Assembly: GCA_035525495.1 (NCBI GenBank)
Contig: DATLED010000057.1
Coordinates: 1 to 21,974 of the forward strand
Length of the DNA: 21,974 nt
From: DATLED01 sp035525495
GTDB taxonomy: Bacteria; Actinomycetota; Acidimicrobiia; Acidimicrobiales; CADCTF01
Direction: 5' to 3'
Shown here: positions 6,844 to 14,430 of the stretch, piece after piece
How positions within the stretch are numbered: position 1 is the stretch's first letter
How the letters are laid out: the number at the start of each line of letters is the position of its first letter
The notes under the pieces: generated by a model
What the model was told of the DNA's origin: nothing
Databases searched by the model: none
What the model saw: only the letters and a program-made list of their open reading frames with translations
Translations under genes and position numbers: made by a program

Positions 6844-7347
6844 GTGCGGACCCCTCGACCAGCCGAAGACAACCCAACTGCGGAGCGCCGCCAAGGCTCG
6901 TCGGACGCGTCCGACTCCCGCGAGCGCGGCGTCGCCCTGGTCGTCGTCGTCGATGATCTCGAGCGGATCGTGGAGCTGCACGGTCCCGCCGGGCTGACCG
7001 AGGTGCTCGGTGAGGCGGGCCGCCGCATCCGCCAAACGCTTCGCAGCGACGACTCCACGATGCGCTGGGGTGGCGAGGAGCTCGTCGTCATCCTCCGTGA
7101 CGTGTCGATCGACGGCGCCGTCGAGGTCGGACAGCGGATTCGCATCGCCGTCTCCCAGCCGCTGACGTTCGGCGACGGGCGCTCGATGGTGCCGACGTGC
7201 AGCGTCGGGTGCGCCGCCGGCAACCCCGAGGATCTCGAGGAGCTGGTCGGTCGGGCCAAGCAAGCGCTCGGTTCGGCCAAGGCGTCGGGAGGCAACAGCC
7301 TCCGGCGGGCCCTCGCCGTCGAGGGAAACCGGACCGCCGGCGTCTAG
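6844..7347 (+). CDS. Stand-alone degenerate GGDEF-domain protein
   Basis: This 167-residue protein is nearly all GGDEF domain, with a polar N-terminal tail of about 28 residues and no sensor, PAS or TM region. The signature is GGEEL (76-80). The inhibitory-site motif RxxD is present as RSDD (67-70), exactly 5 residues before it. By contrast the first metal-ligand Asp of the usual DxDxFKxxND segment is Val (35), and the guanine-contacting Asn and second Asp are Val43 and about Thr52. Diguanylate cyclase activity is therefore unlikely, while c-di-GMP binding at the I-site remains possible. The frame is open far upstream. The GTG at 6844 is the first start after the MBL gene, 21 nt beyond its stop, so the gene is probably in the same transcript. 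It ends 13 bp from the convergent pcnA gene. Confidence 0.75.
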   Translation: MRTPRPAEDNPTAERRQGSSDASDSRERGVALVVVVDDLERIVELHGPAGLTEVLGEAGRRIRQTLRSDDSTMRWGGEELVVILRDVSIDGAVEVGQRIRIAVSQPLTFGDGRSMVPTCSVGCAAGNPEDLEELVGRAKQALGSAKASGGNSLRRALAVEGNRTAGV

Positions 7348-7349
7348 AA

Positions 7350-7377
7350 GGGCCAGCGCCTCAGGGCTGCTGGTCCC
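7350..7377. terminator. Weak hairpin between convergent GGDEF and pcnA genes
   Basis: GGGCCAGC at 7350-7357 can pair with GCTGGTCCC at 7369-7377 through an 11-nt loop and one bulged T. It lies at the meeting point of two convergent genes and reaches into the last codons of pcnA. No T tract follows on either strand, so factor-independent termination is only a possibility. Confidence 0.25.
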
Positions 7378-8737
7378 ACCACTCCCGCAGTCGATGCTCG
7401 GCCTCGTCGCGCCCGAGCGGTCCCTCCTCCATGCGCAGCTCGAGGAGGAAACCGAGCGCCTTCCCGATGACCGGTCCTGGCGCCACACCGAGCACGGCCA
7501 TCACCTCACGACCGTCGAGGTCGGGGCGGAGGGCATCGAGCTCCTCGCGCTCGCGCAGCTGCGCGATGCGGACCTCGAGGTCGTCCATCCGTCGCGCCAG
7601 CTCGTCCGCGCGGCGCTTGTTCCTGGTCGTGCAGTCACACCGAGTCAGCTCGTTGAGCTCGTCGAGGAGAGGGCCGGCGTCGCGGACGTAGCGACGCACC
7701 GCGCTGTCGGTCCAGCCCATCTTGTAGGTATGGAACCGCAGGTGGAGCTCGACGAGCTTCGTCACCGCGTCGATGTCCTCGACCGGGTACCGCAGGGTCC
7801 GCATCCGGTCGCGGGTGATGCGGGCGCCGACGACCTCGTGGTGGTGGAAGGACACGCCGTTGGTCCCGATCGACCGGGTCTTGGGCTTGCCGACGTCGTG
7901 GAACAGGGCCGCGAGGCGCAGGATTCGATCGGGCGACGTCTTCTCGACGACGGCGATGGTGTGACCGAGGACGTCCTTGTGCCGGTGGATCGGGTCCTGC
8001 TCGAGGGCCAGGGCCGGAAGCTCCGGGAGGAACTCATCGGCGAGTCCGGTGTTGGCGAGGAACCACAGGCCGTCGGCAGGGCGCTCGACGACGAGGAGCT
8101 TGTCGAGCTCGTCGCGGATCCGCTCCGCCGACACGATCTCGAGGCGACCGTGGAGCCGCTTCACGGCGTCGACGAGCTCGTCGTCGGGCTGGAGGCCGTA
8201 GCCACAGAGGAAGCGAGCGGCCCGCAGCATGCGGAGGGGGTCGTCGGAGAACGAGGCGTCCGGAGACAGCGGGGTGCGGAGCCGGCCCGCCGCCAGGTCG
8301 CCGACCCCCCCGTGGGGATCGACGAGCTCGAGGGCGTCGCCCAGCCGAAGCGCCATGGCGTTGACGGTGAAGTCCCGCCGCGAGAGGTCGGCGACGATGG
8401 ACGTGCTGAACTCGACGTCCGGCTTGCGGGAGTCGGGTGAGTACGCCTCGGCGCGATGCGTCGTGATCTCCAAGGTGCGCTCGCCGCTCTTGGCGCCGAT
8501 CGTTCCGAAGCGCTTCCCCTGCAACCACACAGCGTCGACCACGGGTCGCACGATGCGCTCGATGTCGTCGGGCGACGCGTCGGACGTGAAGTCGAGGTCG
8601 TTGCCGTTCCGCAGCCGCCCCAGGATGGCGTCGCGAACGACGCCGCCGACGAGGTAGAGCGTGAAGCCCTCGGCCGCGAAGCGGTCGCCGAGGGTCCGCG
8701 TCTCCTCGACCAGGGGCTTGAGTCGTTCGGGAATCAC
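7361..8737 (-). CDS. pcnA: CCA-adding tRNA nucleotidyltransferase with HD domain
   Basis: The protein is about 458 residues and belongs to the class II nucleotidyltransferases. These add or repair the 3' CCA of tRNA (or, in poly(A) polymerase relatives, tail RNA). The head motif LVGGVVRDAILG is at about residues 29-40, the catalytic DLDF carboxylates are at 47-50, and RRDFTVNAMA is at 120-129. The neck contains DPLRMLRAARF, and an HD phosphohydrolase motif FHDVGKPKT starts at 279. It corresponds to Rv3907c in the conserved mycobacterial block, here also at the edge of the murJ island. GTG codons at 8737 and 8749 are both possible starts. I prefer 8737 because a TAGCGT hexamer overlaps the other. 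It is transcribed in the same direction as pilT but with a 71-bp gap. Confidence 0.92.
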   Translation of the reverse strand: MIPERLKPLVEETRTLGDRFAAEGFTLYLVGGVVRDAILGRLRNGNDLDFTSDASPDDIERIVRPVVDAVWLQGKRFGTIGAKSGERTLEITTHRAEAYSPDSRKPDVEFSTSIVADLSRRDFTVNAMALRLGDALELVDPHGGVGDLAAGRLRTPLSPDASFSDDPLRMLRAARFLCGYGLQPDDELVDAVKRLHGRLEIVSAERIRDELDKLLVVERPADGLWFLANTGLADEFLPELPALALEQDPIHRHKDVLGHTIAVVEKTSPDRILRLAALFHDVGKPKTRSIGTNGVSFHHHEVVGARITRDRMRTLRYPVEDIDAVTKLVELHLRFHTYKMGWTDSAVRRYVRDAGPLLDELNELTRCDCTTRNKRRADELARRMDDLEVRIAQLREREELDALRPDLDGREVMAVLGVAPGPVIGKALGFLLELRMEEGPLGRDEAEHRLREWWDQQP

Positions 8738-8747
8738 GGCGGCGCCC

Positions 8748-8753
8748 ACGCTA
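8748..8753 (-). promoter_or_regulatory. Candidate -10 element (TAGCGT) for pcnA
   Basis: TAGCGT on the minus strand fits TAnnnT and ends 10 nt before the GTG at 8737, which would give a leader of only about 3 nt. It overlaps the alternative GTG at 8749, an argument for the shorter protein. Confidence 0.3.
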
Positions 8754-8808
8754 CCGGCAGTCGAAAGCCACCTCTCCGCCGCCCTCGAGCCGGCTCGTTC
8801 GCAGCTTC

Positions 8809-9891
8809 CTAGAACGTCGTCGCCAACCCCTCCTGCTGCAGCTGCAAGCGGAAGTCGTGGGGGTGCGAGCACACCGAGAGGGCGTCGCGGAGGGCGACCA
8901 GACCGTTCTTGTAGAGGTTGAACAGGCTCTGGTCGAAGGTGTGCATGCCGTAGTACTCGCCTTCGGCGATGACCTCCTCGATGGTGTTCGACTGGTCGGG
9001 GTCGACGATGCGGTCGAACACGCGACCGGTCATCACGAGCACCTCGGTCGTCGGGATGCGGCCCGTGCCGTCGGCCCGCTCGAGGAGCCGCTGCGACACG
9101 ACGCCCCGCAACGAGGCGGCGAGCGTGAGGCGGATCTGCTTCTGTTGGAACGGCGGGAAGAAGTCGACGATCCGGTTGACGGTCTCGGTGGCGTTCGTGG
9201 TGTGCAACGTCGAGATCACGAGGTGTCCGGTCTCAGCGGCTGCCAGCGCCGCCCACACCGTCTCGGGGTCGCGCATCTCACCGATGAAGATGACGTCGGG
9301 GTCCTGTCGCAGCACCCGGCGCATGGCGGAGGAGTAGTCGGACGTGTCCGTCCCGATCTCGCGTTGGTTCACGATCGACCTCTTGTCGGGGTGCAGCACC
9401 TCGATCGGGTCCTCGACGGTCACGATGTTGACGGCCTTGGTCTCGTTGATGTGGTCGATCATGGCGGCGACGGTCGTCGTCTTCCCGGAGCCCGTGGGCC
9501 CGGTCACCAGCACCATCCCGCGGGATTCCTCCGCCAGGCGGCGCACGACCGGCGACAGGCCCAGCGACTCGAACGACGGCGTGCCCGGCAGCACCCGTCG
9601 GAGCACGAGGCCCACCGAACCACGCTGGCGGAACACGTTCACGCGGAATCGGCCGAGCCCCGACACGCTGTGCGCGAAGTCGGCCTCGCTCCCCTTGACG
9701 AACTCGTCGGCGCGGTCCTTCGGGAGGATCGAGAACGCCATGCGCTCGGTGTCCGCAGGGGTCACGAAGGGGAACGGCGCCGGTGCCAAGTGCCCGTCGA
9801 CCCGCACGTACGGGGTGGAACCCACCTTGATGTGCAGGTCCGAGCCCCGCTGCTCGACCGTGTACCGGAGCAGCTCGTTGAGATCCAGCAT
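8809..9891 (-). CDS. pilT: PilT-type twitching motility ATPase
   Basis: This 360-residue hexameric secretion-superfamily ATPase powers pilus retraction in type IV pilus systems. The N-terminal PAS-like half starts LNELLRYTVEQRGSDLHIKVG. The Walker A is GPTGSGKTT (131-139), the Asp box TVEDPIE is near 159-165, the atypical Walker B IFIGEMRD is at 201-208 and the His box TGHLVISTLHT is at 221-231. Length and motif order match PilT rather than the longer PilB. The ATG at 9891 matches the family N-terminus, and upstream in-frame sequence is not conserved-looking. No other pilus gene is in the window, so its partners must lie elsewhere. It stands between pcnA and the murJ island, where mycobacteria have none, and may have its own promoter in the 165-bp gap to the GNAT gene. 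Confidence 0.93.
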   Translation of the reverse strand: MLDLNELLRYTVEQRGSDLHIKVGSTPYVRVDGHLAPAPFPFVTPADTERMAFSILPKDRADEFVKGSEADFAHSVSGLGRFRVNVFRQRGSVGLVLRRVLPGTPSFESLGLSPVVRRLAEESRGMVLVTGPTGSGKTTTVAAMIDHINETKAVNIVTVEDPIEVLHPDKRSIVNQREIGTDTSDYSSAMRRVLRQDPDVIFIGEMRDPETVWAALAAAETGHLVISTLHTTNATETVNRIVDFFPPFQQKQIRLTLAASLRGVVSQRLLERADGTGRIPTTEVLVMTGRVFDRIVDPDQSNTIEEVIAEGEYYGMHTFDQSLFNLYKNGLVALRDALSVCSHPHDFRLQLQQEGLATTF

Positions 9892-9897
9892 GAACAC

Positions 9898-9903
9898 ATG
9901 ATC
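9898..9903 (-). promoter_or_regulatory. Weak candidate -10 element (GATCAT) for pilT
   Basis: GATCAT on the minus strand ends 6 nt before the ATG at 9891. It keeps the A2 and T6 of the -10 consensus but not T1. The start lacks a Shine-Dalgarno, consistent with leaderless initiation. The evidence is mainly positional. Confidence 0.25.
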
Positions 9904-10029
9904 GGAGGTCCGGGCCACGCAGTTGAGTTCTGTCGCCCAAACGGACGAATTGCCCGGCGGCGATGTCCGGTGTCGAACCCCTAACCTCGGCGAGGTCGTG
10001 AGCGAAGCGAACCGTCTACACCGTGCAAT

Positions 10030-10061
10030 CTCACGAAGGCCGACCAGGTCGGCCTCGTGAG
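10030..10061. repeat. Long inverted repeat overlapping the GNAT gene start
   Basis: The arms CTCACGAAGGCCGACC (10030-10045) and GGTCGGCCTCGTGAG (10047-10061) are complementary over 15 bp with one bulged A and a single central A. The right arm contains the GTG at 10057. As RNA it would hide that start in a strong hairpin. As DNA it could be an operator. The rest of the 165-bp gap (9892-10056) holds a second small hairpin, ACCTC-GGC-GAGGT (9984-9996), and no recognisable RNA gene. Confidence 0.55.
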
Positions 10062-10794
10062 CGTGATGAGCACCAGCACGGTCCTCGAGTCCGGGCGGGA
10101 GCGGTTGCGGGTCGGACCCTGGCGCGGCGACCGTGAGACGGCGTACCTGAACCCCGTCCCCGGATCCCCGATTCCGTCGGCGGAGTTCGTCAGCCGATGC
10201 CTGCGCACGCTGTCGCGACAGGGCTACCTCCGCGTGGTCACCGGCGCCCTCTCCCCGTCCGAGCAGAACGCGTTCCGCGCCGCCGGCTTCGGCGTCAGCG
10301 AGAACCTCCACCTCCTCTCGCATGACCTTCGGAACGTCCCGCCGGTCGAACCGCCCGACGGCCTGCTCCGTCGTTCGACCCACCGCGACCGCGATCGCGT
10401 CCTCGAGGTCGACCGTCTGGCCTTCGACCCGTTCTGGCGACTCGACGACAGCGGGCTCGACGAGGCCCTCCGCGCCACGCCCCACACCCGGTTCCGGATC
10501 GCCGTCGACGCCCACGAGCCCGACATGGTCATCGGCTACGCCATCACGGGTCGGGCCGGCCGCCGGGGGTACCTCCAGCGCCTCGCGGTCCATCCGTCGA
10601 AGCAGCGGAAGGGGCTCGGGACGATCCTCGTCGCCGATGGGCTCCGGTGGCTGCGGCGGTGGCGTGCCGACCGGGCGATGGTGAACACGCAGCTCGCCAA
10701 CGACCGTGCGCTGTCGCTGTACGAACGGGTGGGCTTCCGGCTCGAGCCGTCGGGGCTGTCGGTGCTCGCTCGCGAGCTCGATGCGCCCGCGTAA
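10057..10794 (+). CDS. GNAT acetyltransferase with two tandem GNAT halves
   Basis: The protein is 245 residues. The C-terminal half is a complete GNAT fold, with YLQRLAVHPSKQRKGLGTIL carrying the acetyl-CoA pyrophosphate loop (QRKGLG) and the end NDRALSLYERVGFRLEP. The N-terminal half contains only the tail of another GNAT-like unit (SEQNAFRAAGFGVSENLHLLSHDL) without an acetyl-CoA loop, resembling the two-domain layout of MshD-type enzymes. The acetyl acceptor is unknown. The annotated GTG at 10057 lies inside a strong inverted repeat, and the in-frame ATG at 10066 is an alternative that would remove only three residues. Its end overlaps the DUF6049 gene by 14 bp, so it probably heads the envelope operon, in the place held by mutT4 (Rv3908) in M. 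tuberculosis. Confidence 0.8.
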   Translation: MSVMSTSTVLESGRERLRVGPWRGDRETAYLNPVPGSPIPSAEFVSRCLRTLSRQGYLRVVTGALSPSEQNAFRAAGFGVSENLHLLSHDLRNVPPVEPPDGLLRRSTHRDRDRVLEVDRLAFDPFWRLDDSGLDEALRATPHTRFRIAVDAHEPDMVIGYAITGRAGRRGYLQRLAVHPSKQRKGLGTILVADGLRWLRRWRADRAMVNTQLANDRALSLYERVGFRLEPSGLSVLARELDAPA

Positions 10795-12772
10795 CCACCG
10801 GCCCCGCGTCCGCCGGACGCTGCGTCTCGTCGCCGCGGTCCTCGCTGCCGTGGCGGCGCTGCTCCCCAACGCGGCGACGCACGCGCAGACGCCCACCGGC
10901 GTGCTGCGACTACGGGGTCAGACGACATGGTGGTCGGCCGAGCAACCCGTCACCCTCGAACTGGGCGTGCGAACCTCGGCGCCTGCGGATCTCGTCGTCG
11001 CCGTCGACCTCTTCGGCCGCCTCAAGACCCGCACCGGGTTCGCTGCCACCGTGGACAAGGGCGTCGTCGGACGGCCCGTCAACGAGATCCCGCCAATACC
11101 GCTCGCCGACCTGCCGACCGACGAGACCGGCGACCGCATTCTCACGTTCGTCCCACCAGCGCGCGCCGAGGGCGTCTACCCCATCCGCGTCCAGTTGCGA
11201 ACGGCCGCCGGGGGCGAGGCCCTCGACACCTTCGTCACCTACCTCGTCCACGTTCCCTCGACGATGGAGAGCGACCCCCTGTCCGTCGCGCTCGTCGTTC
11301 CCGCTCACGCTCCGCCCGCCGTCCAACCGGACGGGCGGGTGGCGATCGACGACGCCCGAGCCGAACAGCTGGCGGACCTCGCGACGTCGCTCGAGGACCA
11401 TCCGGACGTCGGGCTGACGCTTGCCGCGACCCCGGAGACGGTCGAGGCCCTGGCGACCAGCCCCCGGGCCCAGGACCGCCAGACCGTGGCGACGCTCTCC
11501 GCGGCGCTCGGCAACCGTCAGCTCCTCGGCACGCCTTGGGTCCCGACGAACCTCACCGCCGTCATCGACGGCGGCCTCGAGGAGGAGTCAGCGGGTCTGC
11601 TCTCTCGAGGCGTCGAGGCACTGCGGACGCACTTCCCCGGCGCCGAGCCTTCGACCTCGACCCGCCTCGTCGACGAGCGGCTCACCGACGCCGGGATCGC
11701 GTTCCTCCAGTCCCAGCAGCAGGCGACCCGGTTGGTCGTCCCCGAACCGATGCTCGAGCCGATCAAGCGGGAGAAGACACTCGTCCAGCAGTTCGCGATG
11801 GAGAGCCGCCGAGGGCCGGTCCAGGCCGTCGGCGTCGACGCGGCGATGGCCGCACACTTCTCCGCCAAGGACCCCGTGCTGGGCGCCCACCGCCTCCTCG
11901 CCGATCTTGCCGTGATCTACAACGACGACCCGGAGATCGGACGCCGCGGGGTCGCCGTCCGTCCACCTCGGACGTGGGTACCCGACGCCGACTTCGTGGA
12001 CGCGCTCCTCGACGGTCTGGCATCGAGCCCGATCCTGAGGAGCGTGACGCTCGACCGGTTCTTCACCGTCGTCGACGTCGCCATGAACGGCACCGGATCG
12101 CGGGCCGTTCCCCTCGTCCGTCGGCCGGTCGCCGCGGCCGGGCCGACGACAGACGGGGGACCACTCCCGTCCGCGTCGATCCGGGCCGAGCGCCGCCGCC
12201 TCGATTCCTTCGCCTCGGCCGTCGACGCCACGAACCCCGCCGGCGCGGCGATGCTGGACCGCCTCGACCGCACGTTGCTCGCGTCGACTTCTGCGGACCT
12301 GCGGGCTCGCGACCGCAGCCGCTACGTCACCGGGGCCGCCGACCAGCTCGACGACGAGATCGCCGGGATCGCCATGCCCCAGGACCGATCGATCACGCTG
12401 ACGGCCCGGGAGGGCGAGATCCCCGTGACCGTCAGCAGCGCCCTCGGGTACCCGGTGCGGGCCATCCTGACCGTCGCCAGCGACACCCTCGAGTTCCCGG
12501 ACGGCGACCGCCAGGACCTCGCCCTGCCCGACCACCGCAACGCCACGTTGCAGTTCTCGGTCCGCGCGCAGTCCTCGGGCTCCTTCCCGCTGGCCGTCGA
12601 GGTCGTCACGCCGGACGGTCGGCTGGTCCTCGCGCACAGCCGGTTCACCGTGCGCTCCACGGCGATCAGCGGTGTCGGCACCGCCGTTTCGATCGGGGCG
12701 GCGCTATTCCTCCTCGTGTGGTGGGCGAACCACCTGCGCGGCCGTCGTTCCCGCCGCCTCGTGCCCTCGTGA
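10781..12772 (+). CDS. DUF6049 family secreted, membrane-anchored protein (Rv3909-like)
   Basis: The protein is 663 residues. An Arg-rich N-terminus precedes a hydrophobic stretch and the cleavage-like site THA-Q near residue 36, a clear signal peptide. A large extracytoplasmic region follows, beginning with a beta-rich segment (TTWWSAEQPVTLELGV) and ending with Ig-like strands (ITLTAREGEIPVTVSSALGYPVRAILTV). One C-terminal TM helix (ISGVGTAVSIGAALFLLVWW) and a basic cytosolic tail finish it. Function is not established. The position directly before murJ with a 4-bp GTGA overlap matches Rv3909-Rv3910 in Mycobacterium and its Streptomyces counterpart, which argues for a role beside MurJ in peptidoglycan assembly. 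I chose the ATG at 10781 because it starts the signal peptide; further upstream the frame lies inside the GNAT gene. Confidence 0.8.
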   Translation: MRPRNHRPRVRRTLRLVAAVLAAVAALLPNAATHAQTPTGVLRLRGQTTWWSAEQPVTLELGVRTSAPADLVVAVDLFGRLKTRTGFAATVDKGVVGRPVNEIPPIPLADLPTDETGDRILTFVPPARAEGVYPIRVQLRTAAGGEALDTFVTYLVHVPSTMESDPLSVALVVPAHAPPAVQPDGRVAIDDARAEQLADLATSLEDHPDVGLTLAATPETVEALATSPRAQDRQTVATLSAALGNRQLLGTPWVPTNLTAVIDGGLEEESAGLLSRGVEALRTHFPGAEPSTSTRLVDERLTDAGIAFLQSQQQATRLVVPEPMLEPIKREKTLVQQFAMESRRGPVQAVGVDAAMAAHFSAKDPVLGAHRLLADLAVIYNDDPEIGRRGVAVRPPRTWVPDADFVDALLDGLASSPILRSVTLDRFFTVVDVAMNGTGSRAVPLVRRPVAAAGPTTDGGPLPSASIRAERRRLDSFASAVDATNPAGAAMLDRLDRTLLASTSADLRARDRSRYVTGAADQLDDEIAGIAMPQDRSITLTAREGEIPVTVSSALGYPVRAILTVASDTLEFPDGDRQDLALPDHRNATLQFSVRAQSSGSFPLAVEVVTPDGRLVLAHSRFTVRSTAISGVGTAVSIGAALFLLVWWANHLRGRRSRRLVPS

Positions 12773-14430
12773 CGAGCCCGACGTCGCCCACCGGCGAGCC
12801 GGAGTCCGCCGAGCCGCCTTCGCCTGGTCTCGCCCGGTCGACCGCCATCCAAGCAGCCGGCACCGCGCTGTCCCGGATCACCGGCTTCGGCCGCATCTTC
12901 GCTTTCGCCTATGCCCTCGGCGCGGGCCGTCTCGCGGACACCTACACGCTGGCCAACAACACCCCGAACATCATCTACGAGCTGATCCTCGGGGGCGTGC
13001 TCTCCGGCACCCTCCTCCCGGTGTTCGTGCGCGAGCTCCGGGGGTCGGCGAACGGGGATGAGGCCGAGCGCCGCGGGTGGCGGGCCGTCTCGGCGGTGTT
13101 CACCCTGGCCGTCGTCGCCGCCTCCGTGCTGGCCCTCGCGTTCGTCGTCGTGGCGCCGCTGTTCATCCGCCTCTACACCCTGCGCAACGGGCGGGAGGTC
13201 AGCGGCGCGCAGGTGGCCGTGGCCACGGACCTGCTCCGGCTGTTCGCGCCACAGGTGTTCTTCTACGGAATGATCAGCGTCACCACCGCGATCGTGCGGG
13301 CCCGTCGGAAGTTCGCGGCCCCGATGTTCGCCCCCGTGCTCAACAACGTCGTCTTGATCGGCCTGTTCCTCGCCTATCCCTCCGTGGTCGGGACCCGGTC
13401 GCTCGAAGGGGTGCGCGGGGACCGGGACGCGGTGTTGCTCCTCGGCCTCATGACGACCGCGGGCGTGGCCGCCATGGCGCTCGTGCAGTTCCCGTTTCGG
13501 ATCGCTCGACGTCACCTGCGTTGGGTGTGGGCGCCGGGGCACCCGGCGGTGCGGACGATCGTGCGGCTCTCGGGATGGACGGTGGCATTCGTCCTCGCCA
13601 ACCAGGTCGCGCTGTTCGTCGTCTACCTGCTCGCGAACGGACGGCCCGGTGATGTCACGGTCTACTTCCTCACCTACACGATCTTCCTGTTGCCGCACGG
13701 CGTCGTGTCCGTGTCCATCATCTCGGCCGTCCAGCCCGAGCTCGCCGATCGGTGGGCGGCCGGTGACCTCGCCGGGTTCCGGTCGCAGCTCTCCGTCGGC
13801 ATCCGTTCCATCGCCGCACTGCTCATCCCTGCGGTGGGCGGGTACATCATCCTCGCCCGTCCGATCATCGCCGCGCTCCTCGAGCACGGCGCCCTCGAGG
13901 ATGCTGGCGCCGACCGCGTGGCGGCAACGCTGGCGCTGATGTCGATCGGGTTGCCCGCCTTCAGCTGCTGGTTGTTCCTGACCTCGGCCTACCAGGCGAT
14001 GCAGAACACTCGGTCGTTGTTCTTCCTCTACCTGGCCGAGAACGGCGCCAACATCGTCGCCGCGGTCGTCCTGTACCCGGCAATGGGTGTGCGCGGCCTC
14101 GGTCTCGCGTTCGCCATCGCCTACTTCACGGGGAGCGGGGCCGCCCTCGCCGACCTCCGCCGGCGCACCGGCGGAGTCGACGGTCTGGTCCTCACTGGTT
14201 CGTTGCTGCGCATCCTTGCGGCGACCGCGGTGATGGCCGTGGCCGCGCTCGTCGTGAGCCGCTTCCTGGCCGGCGGTGGGGGTTTCGGCGGGGCCGTGGA
14301 TGCCGGGGTCTCCACCGTCGCCGGTGTTACCGTCTACCTGCTCGCGTGCAAGGCCTTCGGGGTCCGTGAGCTTCGCTCCTTCGTTCCGTTCAGGAGGCGT
14401 TCGTGGTCGGTGGGTGGCTCGTCAAGGTGA
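12769..14430 (+). CDS. murJ: Lipid II flippase MurJ (MviN family), without pseudokinase extension
   Basis: This 553-residue polytopic membrane protein of the MOP superfamily has about 14 hydrophobic helices. It moves lipid II across the cytoplasmic membrane for peptidoglycan synthesis. The N-terminal family signature is clear: ALSRITGFGRIFAFAYALG, ADTYTLANNTPNIIYELILGG and LLPVFVREL. The polar N-terminal tail of about 25 residues is Pro/Ser/Glu-rich. The GTG start at 12769 overlaps the previous stop as GTGA. The protein ends soon after the last helix with a short basic tail. In M. tuberculosis Rv3910 the same protein continues for some 600 residues into a pseudokinase and an ectodomain. Here those parts are absent and appear in the gene at 15699-17195. 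The downstream small gene starts inside the last 28 bp. Confidence 0.93.
   Translation: MTSPTSPTGEPESAEPPSPGLARSTAIQAAGTALSRITGFGRIFAFAYALGAGRLADTYTLANNTPNIIYELILGGVLSGTLLPVFVRELRGSANGDEAERRGWRAVSAVFTLAVVAASVLALAFVVVAPLFIRLYTLRNGREVSGAQVAVATDLLRLFAPQVFFYGMISVTTAIVRARRKFAAPMFAPVLNNVVLIGLFLAYPSVVGTRSLEGVRGDRDAVLLLGLMTTAGVAAMALVQFPFRIARRHLRWVWAPGHPAVRTIVRLSGWTVAFVLANQVALFVVYLLANGRPGDVTVYFLTYTIFLLPHGVVSVSIISAVQPELADRWAAGDLAGFRSQLSVGIRSIAALLIPAVGGYIILARPIIAALLEHGALEDAGADRVAATLALMSIGLPAFSCWLFLTSAYQAMQNTRSLFFLYLAENGANIVAAVVLYPAMGVRGLGLAFAIAYFTGSGAALADLRRRTGGVDGLVLTGSLLRILAATAVMAVAALVVSRFLAGGGGFGGAVDAGVSTVAGVTVYLLACKAFGVRELRSFVPFRRRSWSVGGSSR

Noticed and set aside
9965..9985. GTGTCGAACCCC resembling a tRNA T-arm
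   Set aside because: No matching acceptor, D-arm or anticodon stem can be drawn around it.
12322..13887. A 521-codon minus-strand frame opposite murJ
   Set aside because: Its translation is a low-complexity Arg/Glu/Asp/Gly/His mixture with no motif, while the plus strand encodes a clear MurJ.
10927..14430. A continuous plus-strand frame of 1167 codons across the DUF6049 and murJ genes
   Set aside because: Only the part from 12769 encodes MurJ. The earlier part is Arg/Pro/Gly-rich out-of-frame translation of the DUF6049 gene, and long stop-free shadow frames are expected at this GC content.
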